Assembly: GCF_039544105.1 (NCBI RefSeq)
Contig: NZ_BAABLA010000107.1
Direction: 5' to 3' (one strand)
Length of the DNA stretch: 64,000 nt
Source: Haloechinothrix_A salitolerans
GTDB lineage: Bacteria; Actinomycetota; Actinomycetes; Mycobacteriales; Pseudonocardiaceae
Made by a program: the position numbers and the translations under genes. Each line of letters starts with the position of its first letter. Within the stretch, counting starts at the first letter, position 1. Shown piece after piece: positions 15,751 through 23,593 of this stretch. A model generated the notes under the pieces. The model was not told the DNA's origin. It ran no database searches and saw only the letters and a list, made by a program, of their open reading frames with translations.

Positions 15751-17973
15751 ATGACCGTCATGGAACCCAACGCCCCGGTCACCGACGCCGAGCTCGCCAC
15801 TGCCGACTCCGCCGATACCGACACCGTCGACACCACCGTGCACATGGAGCCCGCCACCGGCCCGCGATCCGACCCGAGCGCACCGGCCGCGGCGTCCGTC
15901 GCCCCCGAAACGCCGCTGACGGCCGACGACATGTCACCGGCCAACGGCCACATCGCCGCCGAAACGACCGACGAGATCACGCCGATCCCGATCCCGCGTC
16001 CCGTTCCGTTCCCGCAGCCCATGCCGTTCCCGCTGCCATATCGCATGGCCAGTGGGCGCTACCGGTCACGTCCAATCGGCTATCAACTGGAACTCCGTGT
16101 CGATATCGACGGCACACGCCCACTGCGCAGGCTCAGCGGCGACTACTACAGCATCTCCGAGTCCGCCGTAACCTACTTCGGATCGTGGACGGTCGACGCC
16201 GTGACGGTGCGGACGTCCCGTTCGCACGTCACCGTCGTCGGCACCGCCCGCACCACGTGGCCCACGACGTTCACCATCGCCACGGTCACCATCCCCAGGG
16301 CTCACCTAGGTAGGCCAGCACCGGCCGCGACGCTCCAATGGTCGACGCCGAGCGGCGCGAAGGGCGCCCGCTACCAATGCATGTGGGAGTCGACGTCGTT
16401 TCGCACCGTGGAGCTGGAAGAGGACTGCGAGTCCGGCGTCGCGCCGTTCCGCTCCTACGACACTCGCTCGCTGCCAAGCGGTGGTGCCGCCCGCACGCTC
16501 AGCGTCGCCGGTGCCTTCGCTGAGGCGGGCGTGCAGATGCTCGACACCGGCGGCGGCAACGTCGTCAACACGCCATCGGGCTACCTCTGGACGAACGCGA
16601 GCCTGCACCACGCGATGCAGGCCCACTTCTCGCGCTGGCAGGAGCGTCCGCAGTACAAGGTGTGGCTGCTGCATGCTCGCGCGCACGAGTACGGCGTCGG
16701 ACTGCGCGGCATCATGTTCGACCAGCAGGGTCTGCAGCGGCAGGGTTGCGCCAGCTTCTACCAAGCGATCTCGTCCGGTTCGGCGCAGAACCAGCGCGAG
16801 CGGCTCTACGTGAACGTCCACGAGCTTGGGCACTGCTTCAACCTGTTCCACTCGTTCCACAAGAGCTACATGAACCCGCCGCTGCCGAACCGGCCAGGCG
16901 CGCTGTCCTGGATGAACTACCCGCAGAACTACAACCCCGGCGGCGGCGCACCCAGCGGTACCGCGGCGTTCTGGGCGGCGTTCGGCTTCGAGTTCGACAC
17001 CCTCGAACTGGCACACCTGCGGCACGGCTTCCGCAACGCGGTGATCATGGGCGGCAACCCGTTCGGTACCGGCGCCGCGCTGGAGGTCGGGGAGGAATTC
17101 CTGGACCGGGTGTCCGACACCAGCGGACTACGGCTGTCGATCGCGCCAGCCGACCCGCGTCCGCTCCTCGGCATGCCGATCGTCCTGAACATCACGCTGA
17201 CCGCGGAGCGCACGCAGCAGGTGCACCGGCGCGATCAGCTGCACCCGAAGTACGGCTTCGTGCACCTCGCCGTGAGCAGGCCTCGCGGCGACGTCATCGT
17301 GTATCAGCCGCCGGTGCAGCACTGCGCCGATCCAGCGTTGGTCAGCAGCGGCCACGACGACGTTCTGCCGATCAGCGCCTACATCGGCTACGACGCGGTC
17401 GTGGGACAGCTGTTCGACGACCCTGGCACCTACCGGATCAGGGCCTCCTACGCCGCACCGGACGGCACGATGCTGGTGTCCGACACGGCGACGTTGCGGG
17501 TCGTCGCGCCGAGGACGTCATCGGACGACCAAGTCGCGGACCTGCTGCTGCGCGACCAGGCAGGCATGGCCCTGACTCTGCTCGGCAGCGACTCGCCCTA
17601 CCTGGCCGACGGCACCAACGCGCTGGAGACCGTCGTCGCCGAACACGGCGAGCACCCGGCCGCGGTGTTCGCCAGGCTGGCGCTTGGCACCAACGCGGCA
17701 CGGCCGTTCGCGGAGGTCGACGCCACCGGCGCGGTGCGGATGCGCGAGCGCGACCTCACCCGCGCGGACGAACTGCTCGGCGCCGCAGTCGACGCGTCCC
17801 GCGGCGACAGCGGACTCGACGACCTGACCGTGTACGAAACGCTCGGTTACCTGGCGAGCAGCCACGACGCCGAGGGCGACACGGATCGGGCACGCGAGTT
17901 GCGGCACGACGCGGCGACTCTCGCCGAGTCCAAGCACGCGCCCACGTCGGTGTTGCGGTCGCTGCAAGAGTAG
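15751..17973 (+). CDS. Metzincin-like zinc metalloprotease-type protein
   Basis: 740 residues from the ATG at 15751 (GAGGAG nearby); an ATG at 15658 would add 31 residues. Zinc site: H357-E358-L-G-H361 and H367 in NVHELGHCFNLFHS, followed by a possible Met-turn at M388 (SWMNYP). This is a metzincin-like HExxHxxNxxH motif with Asn where Gly is usual. Residues 1-75 are acidic and end in a Pro-rich segment (IPIPRPVPFPQPMPFPLPY). Residues about 80-200 look like a beta-sandwich, 470-590 like another, and 600-740 like a helical TPR-type tail. No signal peptide or transmembrane segment is seen, which is odd for a metzincin. It lies 23 bases before a small partner gene and behind two DosR-type boxes. 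Family unknown to me. Confidence 0.75.
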   Translation: MTVMEPNAPVTDAELATADSADTDTVDTTVHMEPATGPRSDPSAPAAASVAPETPLTADDMSPANGHIAAETTDEITPIPIPRPVPFPQPMPFPLPYRMASGRYRSRPIGYQLELRVDIDGTRPLRRLSGDYYSISESAVTYFGSWTVDAVTVRTSRSHVTVVGTARTTWPTTFTIATVTIPRAHLGRPAPAATLQWSTPSGAKGARYQCMWESTSFRTVELEEDCESGVAPFRSYDTRSLPSGGAARTLSVAGAFAEAGVQMLDTGGGNVVNTPSGYLWTNASLHHAMQAHFSRWQERPQYKVWLLHARAHEYGVGLRGIMFDQQGLQRQGCASFYQAISSGSAQNQRERLYVNVHELGHCFNLFHSFHKSYMNPPLPNRPGALSWMNYPQNYNPGGGAPSGTAAFWAAFGFEFDTLELAHLRHGFRNAVIMGGNPFGTGAALEVGEEFLDRVSDTSGLRLSIAPADPRPLLGMPIVLNITLTAERTQQVHRRDQLHPKYGFVHLAVSRPRGDVIVYQPPVQHCADPALVSSGHDDVLPISAYIGYDAVVGQLFDDPGTYRIRASYAAPDGTMLVSDTATLRVVAPRTSSDDQVADLLLRDQAGMALTLLGSDSPYLADGTNALETVVAEHGEHPAAVFARLALGTNAARPFAEVDATGAVRMRERDLTRADELLGAAVDASRGDSGLDDLTVYETLGYLASSHDAEGDTDRARELRHDAATLAESKHAPTSVLRSLQE

Positions 17974-17996
17974 CGCCGCAGGAGTAGAAAGAACGC

Positions 17997-18413
17997 ATGT
18001 CACGTTCCGATGCTGGATCGGGCTCGGCAGGACACGCTGCCGAGCCCGGCCCCGGCGCTCTCGTGGTCGAGCTGGCCGAGGGCTTCGCCGGCGACGACGT
18101 CACGGTGCTCATCGACGGCGAGCAGATGTGGCACCGCAACGGCGTCAGCACGAACTACTCCGTTGGCATCGCCGATGTCGTGCGGCTGCCGATGCCCACG
18201 AAGGCATGGCCAACGGTGGAAGTGCAGGTTGGCCGCCGCGCCGCTACCCGGCGGGTCGACGTCGGAGAGACCGCCAGAGCGGCAGACGGTGAGGGCGTCG
18301 ACGTCGGTGCCGAGGCTGGTTCCGAGGCCCCGCGGGAGCTGCGGTTGCGTGCCCGCATCGACCCGGCCGGCACCCTCTCCCTCGGGGTCGCCTCAGAGGA
18401 GACGCGGTACTAA
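17997..18413 (+). CDS. Small beta-rich partner protein, unknown function
   Basis: A 138-residue protein. After a Gly/Ser/Pro-rich start of about 20 residues it reads LVVELAEGFAGDDVTVLIDGEQMWHRNGVSTNYSVG, split by alternating strands, suggesting a small beta-sandwich; the rest is Glu/Ala-rich and ends in another strand pair. No family recognised. The 23-base gap to the metzincin-like gene implies one transcript, so it may be a substrate, inhibitor or subunit of that protein. It converges with murA, 6 bases away. Confidence 0.65.
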   Translation: MSRSDAGSGSAGHAAEPGPGALVVELAEGFAGDDVTVLIDGEQMWHRNGVSTNYSVGIADVVRLPMPTKAWPTVEVQVGRRAATRRVDVGETARAADGEGVDVGAEAGSEAPRELRLRARIDPAGTLSLGVASEETRY

Positions 18414-18419
18414 ACCGGG

Positions 18420-19703
18420 TCAGCCGCGCTCGGTGACCGACGAGACGCGCTCGATGTGCGCACCAAGGCGGTTCAGGTTCTCCACGAAGTACGGGTAGCC
18501 GCGGTCGATGTGGAAGACGTCCCATACCTCGGTGACCCCCTCGGCGCAGAGCCCGGCCAGGACAAGGCCCGCGCCCGCTCGGATGTCCGACGCCCACACC
18601 GGTGCGCTGGACAGTTTTTCCACCCCGCGCACGACGGCGTGGTGCCCGTCGGTGCGGGCGTCCGCGCCGAGTCGCACCATCTCGTCGATGAAGCGGAACC
18701 GCGCCTCGTAGACGTTCTCCGTGATCATCGACGTGCCCTCGGATATCGCCGACAGCGCGACGGCGAACGGCTGGAGGTCGGTGGCGAACCCGGGATACGG
18801 CAGCGTGACGAAGTCGACGGCGGTCGGCCGATCATGCTGCACGACGCGAAAGCCCTGGTCCTCGCTGTCGTTGAACGTAGTGATCTGCGCACCCGCGAGC
18901 CGCAGCTTTTCCAGGACGAGGTCGAGGTGATGCGGGTCGACGCCGCGCACGGTGATGTCGCCGCGCGTCGTCGCGGCGGCGAACGCCCAGGTCGCGCCCA
19001 CGATGCGGTCGCCGATCACGCGATGCGTCGTCGGTTGCAGCTCATCAACACCGTGCACCGTGAGGGTGGACGTCCCCGCCCCCTCGATCTGTGCGCCCAT
19101 CTGCTGCAACATCACGCAGAGGTCGATGATCTCCGGCTCGCGCGCGGCATTGTCGATCACTGTCGTGCCCTTGGCGAGCACAGCGGCCATGAGGATGTTC
19201 TCCGTCGCCCCCACGCTGGGGAAGTCGAGCCAGATTTGCGCGCCATGAAGACCGTCCGCCTCCGCGACCACACAGCCGTGCGCGATCTCACTGGTCGCGC
19301 CGAGCTTACGCAGGCCGTTCTGGTGCATGTCGAGCGGGCGCGAACCGATCGCGTCCCCGCCCGGCAACGCGACGACAGCACGCTTGAGCCGCCCCACCAG
19401 CGGGCCGAGCACGCATACCGAGGCCCGCAGCTTGCCCATGGCGGACGTGTCGGCATGGTGCGACAACTCGGCGGGCGTGGTGATGGTCGCGACATCGCCC
19501 TCGATCGTGACCTCGCAGCCCACGCTACGCAGGACATCAGCCATCAAGGGGACGTCGAGGATCTTCGGGCAGTTGGTGATGGTCGTGGTGCCCTCGGCCA
19601 GCAGGGCGGCTGCCATGAGCTTGAGCACGCTGTTCTTCGCGCCTACCACTGCCACCTCACCCTTGAGGCGAGCTCCGCCATAGACGTCGAAGTGCTCTGT
19701 CAT
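18420..19703 (-). CDS. murA: UDP-N-acetylglucosamine 1-carboxyvinyltransferase (MurA)
   Basis: 427 residues, full length for MurA, the enolpyruvyl transferase that starts peptidoglycan precursor synthesis in the cytosol. N-terminal GAKNSVLKLMAAALLAEG and RASVCVLGPLVGR are conserved. The catalytic-loop residue that is Cys115 in E. coli is D117 here (LPGGDAIGSRPLDMH), the same change as in Mycobacterium tuberculosis MurA (Asp117). That variant is known to be intrinsically insensitive to fosfomycin. The ATG at 19703 gives MTEHFDVYGGARL. It is divergent from the adenosyltransferase gene, as in the mycobacterial layout. Confidence 0.96.
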   Translation of the reverse strand: MTEHFDVYGGARLKGEVAVVGAKNSVLKLMAAALLAEGTTTITNCPKILDVPLMADVLRSVGCEVTIEGDVATITTPAELSHHADTSAMGKLRASVCVLGPLVGRLKRAVVALPGGDAIGSRPLDMHQNGLRKLGATSEIAHGCVVAEADGLHGAQIWLDFPSVGATENILMAAVLAKGTTVIDNAAREPEIIDLCVMLQQMGAQIEGAGTSTLTVHGVDELQPTTHRVIGDRIVGATWAFAAATTRGDITVRGVDPHHLDLVLEKLRLAGAQITTFNDSEDQGFRVVQHDRPTAVDFVTLPYPGFATDLQPFAVALSAISEGTSMITENVYEARFRFIDEMVRLGADARTDGHHAVVRGVEKLSSAPVWASDIRAGAGLVLAGLCAEGVTEVWDVFHIDRGYPYFVENLNRLGAHIERVSSVTERG

Positions 19704-19869
19704 GTCAGCGTTTTCCCTCTCGTCGACCTGCTGGGTTGCTGCACGGTACGGATTGGGCTCGGTGAGCGCATCCGGTCAAACGCCGCGGTAATCGTAAGCG
19801 AGACCAGCTTGCGTTCTTTGGTCGCGGTGCGCGAGCACACCCCGGCCGCAATCCGATTAAGGTGCGGGT

Positions 19870-20442
19870 ATGGCTGTTCGGATCAATCGGGTATACACCA
19901 AGGTGGGTGACAGCGGAACGACGGCCCTCGGTGACGGCTCCCGCGTCCCGAAGTCCTCACCCCGCATCGGCGCCTACGCGGACGTCGACGAGACCAACGC
20001 CGCCATTGGCGTCGCGGTCGCGCTCGGCGAGCTGCCAGACGAGCTTACCCAGGTGCTTCTCGCGGTGCAGAACGACCTGTTCGACGTCGGCGCTGACCTG
20101 TGTGCCCCCGTGGTGGACGACCCGCCGTACCCTCCGCTGCGCGTAACCGAGGATTACGTCGAACGACTCGAGGGCTGGTGCGACGAGTTCAATGAACGGT
20201 TGCCGAAGCTCACCTCCTTCATCTTGCCTGGTGGCACGCGCGGCGCCGCTCTCCTGCACAATGCCCGCACCGTGGCTCGCCGCGCCGAGCGCTCCGGGTG
20301 GCTGCTCATGGAGGACGACGCCGACCGCACGAACGTGCTCGCGGTGCGGTATTTGAACCGGCTGTCGGATTTGCTGTTCATCCTGGCGCGCGCGGCGAAC
20401 CCGGACGGGGACGTGCTCTGGCAGCCGGGCGGCGGGCGGTAG
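19870..20442 (+). CDS. Cob(I)alamin adenosyltransferase, PduO type
   Basis: A 190-residue PduO/ATR-family protein beginning MAVRINRVYTKVGDSGTTALGDGSRV, the ATP-binding N-terminal signature. GGTRGAALLHNARTVARRAERS and LLFILARAAN are the other conserved blocks. It transfers the adenosyl group from ATP to cob(I)alamin, making coenzyme B12 for mutases such as MeaA at 12736. AAGGTG lies 5 bases before the ATG. Its place beside murA and the ATP synthase cluster, in opposite orientation, matches Rv1314c in M. tuberculosis. Confidence 0.94.
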   Translation: MAVRINRVYTKVGDSGTTALGDGSRVPKSSPRIGAYADVDETNAAIGVAVALGELPDELTQVLLAVQNDLFDVGADLCAPVVDDPPYPPLRVTEDYVERLEGWCDEFNERLPKLTSFILPGGTRGAALLHNARTVARRAERSGWLLMEDDADRTNVLAVRYLNRLSDLLFILARAANPDGDVLWQPGGGR

Positions 20443-20473
20443 GTCGGCGGCGCTGGCAGCGCTTTCCTCCTAC

Positions 20474-21868
20474 TCAGAACGGTGGTGGTCCGGGGTCAGG
20501 CAGTACGGGTGACTCCGTGTCGGGCTCGGGCGGTGGCTCGGGTTCGGGTTCTGCGATGCGGGGCACGCGCGGCCGGTACTTGCGCCCGGTGGGTGTGGTG
20601 ATCGTCAGCGTTTCGCCGTTGAACTCGAAGTGCCATCCGGGTCGGTCCTTGAGCCGGTGATGACGCCGACACAGGCACGTGAGGAGTTTCGCGTCGGTGG
20701 TGCCCTGGCGGTGCCATTCGACGCTGTGGTCAGTGTCGCACCACCGGGCAGGCCGGTTACACCCCGGCACGAGGCACCGCTGGTCGCGAGCGCGCACGTA
20801 GTCACCGAGCTGCGCCGGTGGCTTGTAGCGGCGGCGCCCCATCTCAAGCAGTTGGCCTGTGGAAGGGTCGGTGAGGAGGCGTCGCCACGTGCACCTCGGA
20901 TCGGCGGCCATCTCCCGCGCGATATCAGCCGGGACCGGTCCGTAGCCTTCGAGGTCGCCAGGCAAATCACGCGACCCGAGCAGCGTCGTCACCGGCACAG
21001 TCACCTGAATCCGCACGTGCCGGTAGCTCTGCCGCTTACCGAGAAGCAGTTCGGTGAGCACGTCGGCGCGGATGGCGTCGAGACTGCGCTCATCGCGACG
21101 TGCCTTGTCGGATTTGGCGATCGCGTCAATTCGGCCGTAGATGGCGGTGGCAGTCTCGGCGGGCAGATAGGCGCAGAGGTCGGCCATGCCGTTCTCGGCG
21201 AACCGCAACTCCAGCCTGCGGTCCTCGCGGCAGCGCCGCACCCGCTCCGCAGCGCCCTCGGGATCGAGCTTGTCCACCCGATAACGAGCAGAACGTTGGA
21301 TCGACGCGCCATCCCGACCCGCCAGCAACGACTCCATCTCCGCATCAAGCTGATCGGCGTGCTCATCGGAGAGCAACGCACCCGTCTCGACCACCTTCGC
21401 AGCCTTGGTGGCATCAACGTCGCCGCGCTCCAACGCCGCCAACAACCGAGGAAAACGGCGCGTGATCTGCGTAGCGAGTTCGATCTGGCGATCCGCCTGG
21501 TGATGGCCCACCGCCAACGCGAGCCCGACCTCATCTGCCGTCTCTCGCTCGTTGCCGCGTCGTTTCCGCAGTTCCGCGATGACCTTGAGTTGGACCGCTT
21601 GCACCTGCCCGATCAAACGTTGGGAGAGCTTCGCGACCTCAACCAGAGCGTCCGCATCGAACTCCGCCCACTCGACATCATCGAGGCGCAACACATCTTC
21701 CGGGACGCGCTGCCCAGCGAGAAAGACATCCTCACCCAGCGACTCGCCATCCGATTCGCCATTAACCTCAGGCGGGCTCACCGGCTCGTACTCACCGTCC
21801 GGCTCATGCTCGTGACTGGACTCCGGCCCCAACACCAGCCTCATACCCCCTGCCGCGCGACGACACAC
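20474..21868 (-). CDS. DUF222 / HNH endonuclease-domain protein (13E12 repeat family)
   Basis: 464 residues from a GTG at 21868; an ATG at 21844 is the alternative. Residues about 60-330 are the helical DUF222 domain (VAKLSQRLIGQVQAVQLKV and following). Residues about 365-420 hold an HNH motif: CLVPGCNRPARWCDTDHSVEWH, split here as C..C, then DH, then LTCLCRRHHRLKD. The tail is Pro/Glu-rich. Such proteins are abundant in actinobacteria and have been linked to mobile elements and to the LexA regulon in M. tuberculosis. A perfect SOS box lies 49 bases upstream, so DNA damage should induce it. The enzymatic role is unproven. It interrupts the otherwise conserved murA-ATP synthase neighbourhood. 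Confidence 0.85.
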   Translation of the reverse strand: MCRRAAGGMRLVLGPESSHEHEPDGEYEPVSPPEVNGESDGESLGEDVFLAGQRVPEDVLRLDDVEWAEFDADALVEVAKLSQRLIGQVQAVQLKVIAELRKRRGNERETADEVGLALAVGHHQADRQIELATQITRRFPRLLAALERGDVDATKAAKVVETGALLSDEHADQLDAEMESLLAGRDGASIQRSARYRVDKLDPEGAAERVRRCREDRRLELRFAENGMADLCAYLPAETATAIYGRIDAIAKSDKARRDERSLDAIRADVLTELLLGKRQSYRHVRIQVTVPVTTLLGSRDLPGDLEGYGPVPADIAREMAADPRCTWRRLLTDPSTGQLLEMGRRRYKPPAQLGDYVRARDQRCLVPGCNRPARWCDTDHSVEWHRQGTTDAKLLTCLCRRHHRLKDRPGWHFEFNGETLTITTPTGRKYRPRVPRIAEPEPEPPPEPDTESPVLPDPGPPPF

Positions 21869-21916
21869 TGACTCGTCATCCCGCGCCCCAGAGAAGGAGC
21901 CTGAACACCAGGATAG

Positions 21917-21932
21917 TCGAACTAGTGTTCGA
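21917..21932. promoter_or_regulatory. LexA SOS box
   Basis: TCGAAC-tagt-GTTCGA at 21917-21932, a perfect match to the actinobacterial/mycobacterial LexA operator TCGAAC-N4-GTTCGA. It lies 49 bases upstream of the GTG of the DUF222-HNH gene. It is the only such site I found in the window. Confidence 0.8.
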
Positions 21933-22038
21933 GATTCAAGCCTTTCGGAGTCACCACATCAGGTGACCAAGAGCTGAGCGAGACGGGTGCGGCATGGCCT
22001 GCGAGTCGAGTAGCTAGACCGACCACACCAGAAGCCCG

Positions 22039-22572
22039 TCAAGGTTTGCTGACCGTCAGCACGCGGAATGGCTTGCCTTGCATGCAGTAGGACATGACGT
22101 CCTTGTCGACGTAGCCGGTGAGGGTGACCTTGTCGCCGGGCTTGAGACGGTCCTGGTCGTCGAGAAGCAGGTAGAGCGTCCCGCTATCGCGCATGACGAG
22201 GCAACCTGCCTCCACACCAGCGCGGACAGTGCCACTGATCGTCATACGATCACCAGCGGGCTTCGACGGCTCCGGCGACGGTTCATTCGACGTCGGCTTC
22301 GACGTCGGCTTCGACGGCGGCGTCGGCGCGGCCGAGCTGTCGGACGGGGCACCAGGAGACACGGACGACGTCTCCGACGGAATGGTGGACGACGTCGGCG
22401 ATGGCGGAGTGATGGACGACGAAGCGGTGGTCGGCGTGGCGCTCACCTCGGCGCCACCCTGCCCGGCGCAGCCCGCGAGCACGATAGCGAGCACGACAGC
22501 CGGCGCCGCGACAACCGCCCTGCCAACGGCGGCAGCCCGCCGTGTACCAGCTACTCTGCCTGTCACCGGCAT
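22039..22572 (-). CDS. Secreted lipoprotein with Ser/Thr/Pro linker and small beta domain
   Basis: A 177-residue lipoprotein. The basic N-terminus and hydrophobic stretch end in lipobox VLAGC near residue 35. Residues about 45-105 are a Ser/Thr/Pro linker. The last ~70 residues (MTISGTVRAGVEAGCLVM, then YLLLDDQDRLKPGDKVTLTG, then DVMSYCMQGKPF) look like a small OB-fold-like beta domain with two cysteines that could form a disulfide. It follows the DUF2550 gene by 9 bases and may be the last gene of the ATP synthase transcript. No function is assignable; cell-surface location is clear. Confidence 0.82.
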   Translation of the reverse strand: MPVTGRVAGTRRAAAVGRAVVAAPAVVLAIVLAGCAGQGGAEVSATPTTASSSITPPSPTSSTIPSETSSVSPGAPSDSSAAPTPPSKPTSKPTSNEPSPEPSKPAGDRMTISGTVRAGVEAGCLVMRDSGTLYLLLDDQDRLKPGDKVTLTGYVDKDVMSYCMQGKPFRVLTVSKP

Positions 22573-22581
22573 TTCGGCCCC

Positions 22582-23016
22582 CTAGCTCGCACGTCTCACC
22601 TGACGTCCTGGTGGCGCTGACTCGAGCCAGGAGAGAAACCCGGTAAGGGCGCCGGTCGCCATGGCGATCTCGATCGAGTCTCCCCTGCTCGATTCGCAAC
22701 GCAACACTGACGCGCCCGATGGTAGCGCGTACACCTCGGAGCCAGCAGGCTCACGACGCTGGGCGATCCGCAATCCCTCGCGATACAACACCCGATCGGG
22801 GCCCCGTCGGAGGCTCAGCACTCGAAACCATACAAACCGCTCACCCTGGTAACGGCCAATACCGAGATGCCAGCCGAGATCGTCCTGCTCGTCGTTCCAG
22901 CGGAGGGCGACGTTGATGCCACCCGCACGAAGTACGCGACGCCAGCGGATCGCGACCCACGCGAGCACGGCCACTATCGCGGTCAGGAGCCCGATGACCA
23001 CCAGGGTGATTTCCAT
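22582..23016 (-). CDS. DUF2550 family membrane-anchored protein
   Basis: 144 residues from the ATG at 23016 (GGAGCTGGGCC before it). One N-terminal membrane helix (ITLVVIGLLTAIVAVLAWVA) is followed by a soluble beta-rich domain containing WHLGIGRYQGERFVWFRV and LRRGPDRVLYREGL. This is the DUF2550 family, whose members sit directly after atpC in actinobacteria (Rv1312 in M. tuberculosis). It overlaps the end of atpC by 26 bases in coordinates 23042-23016, leaving a short gap to its start, and is surely co-transcribed with it. Function is unknown; the fixed association with ATP synthase suggests an accessory role. Confidence 0.88.
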   Translation of the reverse strand: MEITLVVIGLLTAIVAVLAWVAIRWRRVLRAGGINVALRWNDEQDDLGWHLGIGRYQGERFVWFRVLSLRRGPDRVLYREGLRIAQRREPAGSEVYALPSGASVLRCESSRGDSIEIAMATGALTGFLSWLESAPPGRQVRRAS

Positions 23017-23041
23017 GGCCCAGCTCCTGCCCGCCGCGCGC

Positions 23042-23407
23042 TCAGGCCGACTGTCCCGCGGCGCGCAATCGCGCACCGGCTCTCGCGCGCTCGTCCTCGT
23101 CGCCTTGGCTCAGCGCCGCCTTGGCCGCCGCTACGTCGACCTCTTCGCCGAGCTCCGCGCTCTCCGCGAGCACGCTGACCGAGTCGGCCGTGACGGAGAG
23201 GAAGCCACCGTGGACCGCTGCCCCAACGTGCTCGCCGTCCACCGTCGTGATCATCACGACGCCACCCTCGACGAGCTGGCCGAGCACCGGTTCATGACCA
23301 GGCAGGATACCGATCTCGCCCTCCGTGGTCTGGGCGATGACATACTTCGCCTTGCCCGACCACAGCCTGCGCTCGACGGCGACCAACTCGACGGTCATCT
23401 CAGCCAC
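23042..23407 (-). CDS. atpC: F1 ATP synthase epsilon subunit
   Basis: A 121-residue epsilon subunit: beta-sandwich domain (MTVELVAVERRLWSG, then GEIGILPGHEPVLGQL) and a short C-terminal helical part (AAAKAALSQGDEDERARA). The C-terminal arm is short, as in mycobacteria. It is part of the central stalk and regulates ATP hydrolysis. The GTG at 23407 begins MAEMTVEL; an ATG three codons on is possible. Unusually, 186 bases with two stem-loops separate it from atpD, whereas these genes are normally nearly adjacent. Confidence 0.95.
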   Translation of the reverse strand: MAEMTVELVAVERRLWSGKAKYVIAQTTEGEIGILPGHEPVLGQLVEGGVVMITTVDGEHVGAAVHGGFLSVTADSVSVLAESAELGEEVDVAAAKAALSQGDEDERARAGARLRAAGQSA

Positions 23408-23508
23408 GTGGTTGCTCCTTCGTCGTGCAACTACTGAATGTCAGTCTAGTTCCCCCACACGCGGCCCCGGCAGGGGCGTACCACTTGCGTGGGAGATACC
23501 CGGTGCGA

Positions 23509-23542
23509 GTGGTGGGCCCGCAGCGAACTACGGACCCACCAC
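23509..23542 (-). terminator. Stem-loop in the atpD-atpC spacer
   Basis: GTGGTGGG at 23509-23516 pairs with CCCACCAC at 23535-23542, with three further inner pairs. There is no T-run on either strand. It probably serves mRNA processing or attenuation between atpD and atpC rather than full termination. Confidence 0.45.
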
Positions 23543-23565
23543 CAGCCAAGCCAGTCCCGCACACC

Positions 23566-23587
23566 GGGGTTCGCGGGGCGGAACCCC
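23566..23587 (-). terminator. Second stem-loop just after atpD
   Basis: GGGGTTC at 23566-23572 pairs with GAACCCC at 23581-23587; an alternative 7-bp CGCGGGG/CCCCGCG pairing overlaps it. It begins 7 bases after the atpD stop on the minus strand. Confidence 0.45.
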
Positions 23588-23593
23588 GCGGGT

